A DNA stretch of 16,373 bases, taken from NCBI GenBank assembly GCA_945861995.1, contig CAMAWZ010000017.1, forward strand, positions 1 through 16,373. Direction: 5' to 3'. The translations under genes were made by a program, and so were the position numbers. Within the stretch, counting starts at the first letter, position 1, and each line of letters begins with the position of its first letter. Below the pieces are notes generated by a model. The model worked only from the letters and a program-made list of their open reading frames with translations, searched no databases and was not told the DNA's origin. This document shows positions 13,379 to 16,373 of this stretch, piece by piece. This stretch comes from Pseudorhodobacter antarcticus (GTDB lineage Bacteria; Pseudomonadota; Alphaproteobacteria; Rhodobacterales; Rhodobacteraceae).

Positions 13379-14017
13379 GCCAATGGGGCAAGTCACCCCA
13401 GTGCCTTGGATGCCACAATACCCATTTGGGTTCTTGGCAAGGTATTGCTGGTGGTATTCCTCGCCGTAATAAAACACAGGCGCGGGGATAATCTCGGTGG
13501 TGATGGCGGGAAAGCCAGCGGCACGCAGACGCGCCTCATAGGCGGTTTTGCTGGCACGCGCGGCGCTGGCCTGCCCCTCGTCATAGGTGTAAATCCCCGA
13601 ACGATAGGTGCTGCCCACATCATTGCCTTGGCGCATCCCCGTGGTCGGGTCGTGGTTTTCCCAAAACACGGTCAAAAGTTGATCATAGCTGATAACCGCG
13701 GGGTCATAGATCACGCGCACCACTTCGTTATGGCCGGTCATCTGGGTGCAGGTTTCTTGGTAGGTGGGGTTGGGGGTAAAGCCCGCAGCATACCCAACCA
13801 TCGTCACATAAACGCCGCCAAGCTGCCAAAAGATGCGCTCGACACCCCAAAAGCACCCCATTCCAAACATCGCCTCCTCCATGCCTGCAGGCAACGGGCC
13901 GTGCAGATCGCGCCCATTCACAAAGTTGGTTTTGGCGGTGGGAAGGGGGGTTTCGCGGCCAGGCAAGGCATCGGCAGGGCTGACCATTTCCATTTTGCGG
14001 CGGTTTATCAGAAACAT
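13367..14017 (-). CDS. msrA: Peptide methionine-S-sulfoxide reductase MsrA
   Basis: MsrA, 216 residues, which repairs oxidised methionine (S-sulfoxide) using thioredoxin. The catalytic motif GCFWG is at residues 54-58 with Cys55 as nucleophile; GYAAGFTPNPTY and GHNEVVRVIYDP are further conserved segments. Cys201 (NGYCG) and Cys210 near the C-terminus are the resolving cysteines of the longer MsrA type. The extra N-terminal stretch of about 45 residues resembles E. coli MsrA. The ATG has an excellent AAAGGAG site six bases upstream, so the start is secure. It is downstream of priA on the same strand with an 85-base gap and 110 bases upstream of the methyltransferase gene. Confidence 0.97.
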   Translation of the reverse strand: MFLINRRKMEMVSPADALPGRETPLPTAKTNFVNGRDLHGPLPAGMEEAMFGMGCFWGVERIFWQLGGVYVTMVGYAAGFTPNPTYQETCTQMTGHNEVVRVIYDPAVISYDQLLTVFWENHDPTTGMRQGNDVGSTYRSGIYTYDEGQASAARASKTAYEARLRAAGFPAITTEIIPAPVFYYGEEYHQQYLAKNPNGYCGIQGTGVTCPIGVGV

Positions 14018-14102
14018 TGCAGGCTCCTTTGAACGTTACGACAGACATAGGGCAAATACGCGCGCATTTCCACCAAGTGCGCCTTTTGTGACGCAAGAGT
14101 GA

Positions 14103-16292
14103 TCAATAAAAACTTTGCGGGTCAATATCGACCGACAGGCGCACGTGATTTGGAATTTTAAACTGCGCCAGCCACGCCAGAATGGCAGGTTGAAGGGCGA
14201 CAGTTTTGTCCGATTTAATCAGCAACCGCACGCGGTGGCGGCCACGCACGCGGGCCACGGGGGCGGGTGCAGGGCCGTAAAGCTGCGCGCCGATGCCCCG
14301 CAGCGGGCCGTCGCGGCGGGCGATGTCACTGGCAAAATCCATCAGCGCACCAATATCGGTGGATGACAAGATGACCCCCGCCAGCCGCCCATAAGGGGGC
14401 GTGCCAGCCGCGCGGCGGCCCGCCGCCTCGGCCGCCCAAAAGGCGTTTTCATCCCCGCCCAAAATGGCATGGATCACGGGATGTTCGGGCTGGAATGTTT
14501 GCAACAAGGCAACCCCCGCCTTTTCGGCGCGCCCTGCCCGCCCCGCCACTTGGCGCATCAATTGAAACGTGCGTTCGGCTGCGCGCAGATCACTGCCATG
14601 CAGGCCAAGATCGGCATCGATCACGCCGACAAGGGTTAGGTTTGGAAAATTATGCCCCTTGGCCACGATCTGCGTGCCGATGATGATATCAGCCCCGCCA
14701 GCCGCAATTGTCACGATCTGTTCCTTCAGCGCGCGGGCCGATGCGAACAAATCCGATGACAGCACGGCAAGGCGCGCGGTGGGGAACTTGGCGGCAACCT
14801 CCTCGGCCAAACGCTCTACCCCTGGCCCCACCGCGGCAAGCTTGCCTTCCGCCTTGCAGGCAGGACAGGCGGTTGGAACGGCGCGCGTGGCCCCGCATTG
14901 GTGGCATTGCAACTGGTTAAAAAAGCGGTGCTCCACCATGCGGGCATCACATTCGCTGCACTCTACCTGATGGCCGCAAGCGCGGCACAGGGTAATCGGC
15001 GCATAGCCACGGCGGTTCAAAAACAGCAAAGACTGCTCGCCCGTATCAATGCGCGCCGTGACCTCGCGCGCCAGTGCGGGGGAAATCCATTCGTTCTTGC
15101 CCAAAGCCTGCGCGCGCATATCAATCGCGGACATTTTCGGCAGTTCTGCCACGCCAAAACGCGCGCTTAGAACCAGCTTATGATACTTGCCGCCTTCGGC
15201 ATTGGCCCAAGATTCAAGGCAAGGTGTGGCCGATGCCAGCACCACGGGCGCGCCCACAATCGATGCCCGCAGCACCGCCATATCGCGGGCGTTATACAAA
15301 ACGCCCTCTTCTTGTTTGTAGGATGTGTCGTGTTCTTCATCGACCACGATCAGCCCCAAATCGCGAAACGGCAAAAACAGGGCCGAGCGCGCACCCACCA
15401 CCATTTGCGCATCCCCCTGCCCCACCATGCGCCACAGGCGGCGGCGTTCGGTTTGGGTGACGCCCGAATGCCATTCAGCGGGCCTGTTGCCAAAACGCGC
15501 CTCAACGCGGGCCAGAAAATCGGCCGTCAGCGCAATTTCGGGCAGCAAGATCAACGCTTGCCGCCCGCGCGCCAGACATTCGGCAACAGCCTCTAGGTAC
15601 ACTTCCGTTTTGCCCGACCCCGTCACGCCTTGCAGCAACACCGCGCTGAACGCCCCTGCCTTCACGCGCCCCACCAAATCGGCGGCGGCGGTCACTTGAT
15701 CGCCCTCCAGCCGGGCGGGGGCTTGGCTGCGCAGCGGCGGATAGGGCAAATCGCGCGGCGCGTCTTGCTGGGCCACCACGCCCATTTTGACAAGCCCCTG
15801 AATGACGGATGTCGAAACATCCGCCTCATCTGCCAATTCGCCCAAGGTCACAGGCGATGCCCCAAACCTACGCAGCGCCTCGATCACCTTGAACCGTGCT
15901 TCGGTCAGCTGGTTGGGCACGGGGCCTGCCAAAACATAGGTTTTGCGCGCAGACGGCGGGCTGTCCAAACGCGGCGCGCGCGTGGCCGCGCGCAGCATCG
16001 CTGGCAGCGGCGTTAGCGTATAATCCGCCGCGCGGGCCAAAAACGCGCGCAGCTCGTCCCGCATGGGCGGCACATCCAGGCGGCGGTACGCGGCGCGAAT
16101 TTTGGCCGCATCATACCCCCCCTCGCCCGCGCCCCAAACCACGCCCAAAACACGGCGCGGCCCAAGGGGCACTTCGACAAAATCACCCAAACCACAGCCG
16201 CCTTCGGGGGCGCGATAGTCGAGCGTGCGGCCCAAAGGCTCGGTTGTCAGCACCGCCACCAAATCGCCTTCATCAAAGACGGCTTTGTTCAT
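14103..16292 (-). CDS. priA: Primosomal protein N' (replication restart helicase PriA)
   Basis: PriA, 729 residues, a 3'-5' DNA helicase that recognises stalled forks and reloads the replisome. The N-terminal 3'-DNA-binding domain comes first. Then come Walker A GVTGSGKT (222-229), Walker B DEEH (318-321) with the adjacent aromatic-rich loop, LASATP (352-357), and a zinc-binding insert with eight cysteines in four CxxC pairs (436/439, 445/448, 463/466, 476/479). The second helicase domain contains GTQIVAKGHNFPNLTLV and RAERTFQLMRQVAGRAGR. The frame is open towards the window edge (ATG 16334, TTG 16355), but ATG 16292 has AAAGG closely upstream and gives the normal start MNKAVFDEGDLVAVL. It is divergent from the gene starting at 16367. 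Confidence 0.97.
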   Translation of the reverse strand: MNKAVFDEGDLVAVLTTEPLGRTLDYRAPEGGCGLGDFVEVPLGPRRVLGVVWGAGEGGYDAAKIRAAYRRLDVPPMRDELRAFLARAADYTLTPLPAMLRAATRAPRLDSPPSARKTYVLAGPVPNQLTEARFKVIEALRRFGASPVTLGELADEADVSTSVIQGLVKMGVVAQQDAPRDLPYPPLRSQAPARLEGDQVTAAADLVGRVKAGAFSAVLLQGVTGSGKTEVYLEAVAECLARGRQALILLPEIALTADFLARVEARFGNRPAEWHSGVTQTERRRLWRMVGQGDAQMVVGARSALFLPFRDLGLIVVDEEHDTSYKQEEGVLYNARDMAVLRASIVGAPVVLASATPCLESWANAEGGKYHKLVLSARFGVAELPKMSAIDMRAQALGKNEWISPALAREVTARIDTGEQSLLFLNRRGYAPITLCRACGHQVECSECDARMVEHRFFNQLQCHQCGATRAVPTACPACKAEGKLAAVGPGVERLAEEVAAKFPTARLAVLSSDLFASARALKEQIVTIAAGGADIIIGTQIVAKGHNFPNLTLVGVIDADLGLHGSDLRAAERTFQLMRQVAGRAGRAEKAGVALLQTFQPEHPVIHAILGGDENAFWAAEAAGRRAAGTPPYGRLAGVILSSTDIGALMDFASDIARRDGPLRGIGAQLYGPAPAPVARVRGRHRVRLLIKSDKTVALQPAILAWLAQFKIPNHVRLSVDIDPQSFY

Positions 16293-16366
16293 TGCACCTT
16301 TCCCTTGGCCATAGAATTGGGTTAAACCCTGCATGACACAGCTACAACCACCCAAAGGGGCCAGCG

Positions 16367-16373
16367 ATGAAAT
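16367..16373 (+). CDS. Start of a divergent plus-strand gene (cut by window edge)
   Basis: ATGAAAT at the window edge is preceded by AAAGGGG six bases upstream (16354-16360), a strong ribosome-binding site facing away from priA. Only Met-Lys is encoded. In some Rhodobacterales the gene beside priA is the transaldolase-like fsa, whose product begins MKF; that would fit, but seven bases are no proof. Confidence 0.4.

Noticed and set aside
13257..13418. 54-residue upstream extension of the methyltransferase to 13418.
   Set aside because: It overlaps the end of msrA, is Pro/His/Arg-rich without homology features, and ATG 13256 has a good ribosome-binding site.

Overview
The window reads as chromosomal DNA of a GC-rich alphaproteobacterium, most likely order Rhodobacterales (Rhodobacteraceae in the broad sense). 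The basis is the linked ruvCAB-ybgC-tolQRAB arrangement, a DUF2161 protein, a small DUF1127 protein, and the protein sequences themselves. It is mostly conserved housekeeping DNA on the minus strand, with one accessory-looking gene at the left end. No tRNA, rRNA, CRISPR array, insertion sequence or phage gene was seen.

Layout, following minus-strand transcription from right to left. (1) 16367-16373: the first bases of a probable divergent plus-strand gene, cut by the window edge. (2) 16292-14103: priA, the replication-restart helicase. (3) 14017-11034: msrA, an unassigned SAM methyltransferase, prmA, and a small one-helix membrane protein. (4) 10715-10921, plus strand: a DUF1127 gene with a strongly structured leader and a strong terminator. 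It is divergent from ruvC across about 316 non-coding bases that hold a candidate LexA (SOS) box, an 18-bp palindrome and a 12-bp-stem hairpin. (5) 10398-6457: ruvC-ruvA-ruvB, two poorly characterised genes (a Rhodobacterales-type hypothetical and a DUF2161 protein with a PD-(D/E)XK-like signature), then ybgC, all overlapping or 3 bases apart. (6) 6343-2678: tolQ-tolR-tolA-tolB, the Tol envelope machine, probably with its own promoter in the ybgC-tolQ gap. (7) 2534-246: a secreted-type protein built of seven FG-GAP propeller blades, RTX nonapeptide repeats and a type I secretion C-terminus. It sits where pal is normally found. (8) 60-1: the first 20 codons of a signal-peptide protein that could be the displaced pal.

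How the genes work together: RuvC, RuvA and RuvB resolve Holliday junctions, and the candidate SOS box would tie them to DNA damage. TolQ, TolR and TolA form an inner-membrane, proton-driven motor; TolB and Pal link it to the outer membrane and peptidoglycan during constriction; YbgC is the thioesterase that usually heads this operon. PrmA, MsrA and the unassigned methyltransferase form a separate minus-strand group.

I found no clear new multi-gene system. The best leads are the FG-GAP/RTX gene inside the tol-pal cluster with its repetitive flanks, the regulatory DNA and RNA structure between ruvC and the DUF1127 gene, and the two uncharacterised genes between ruvB and ybgC.
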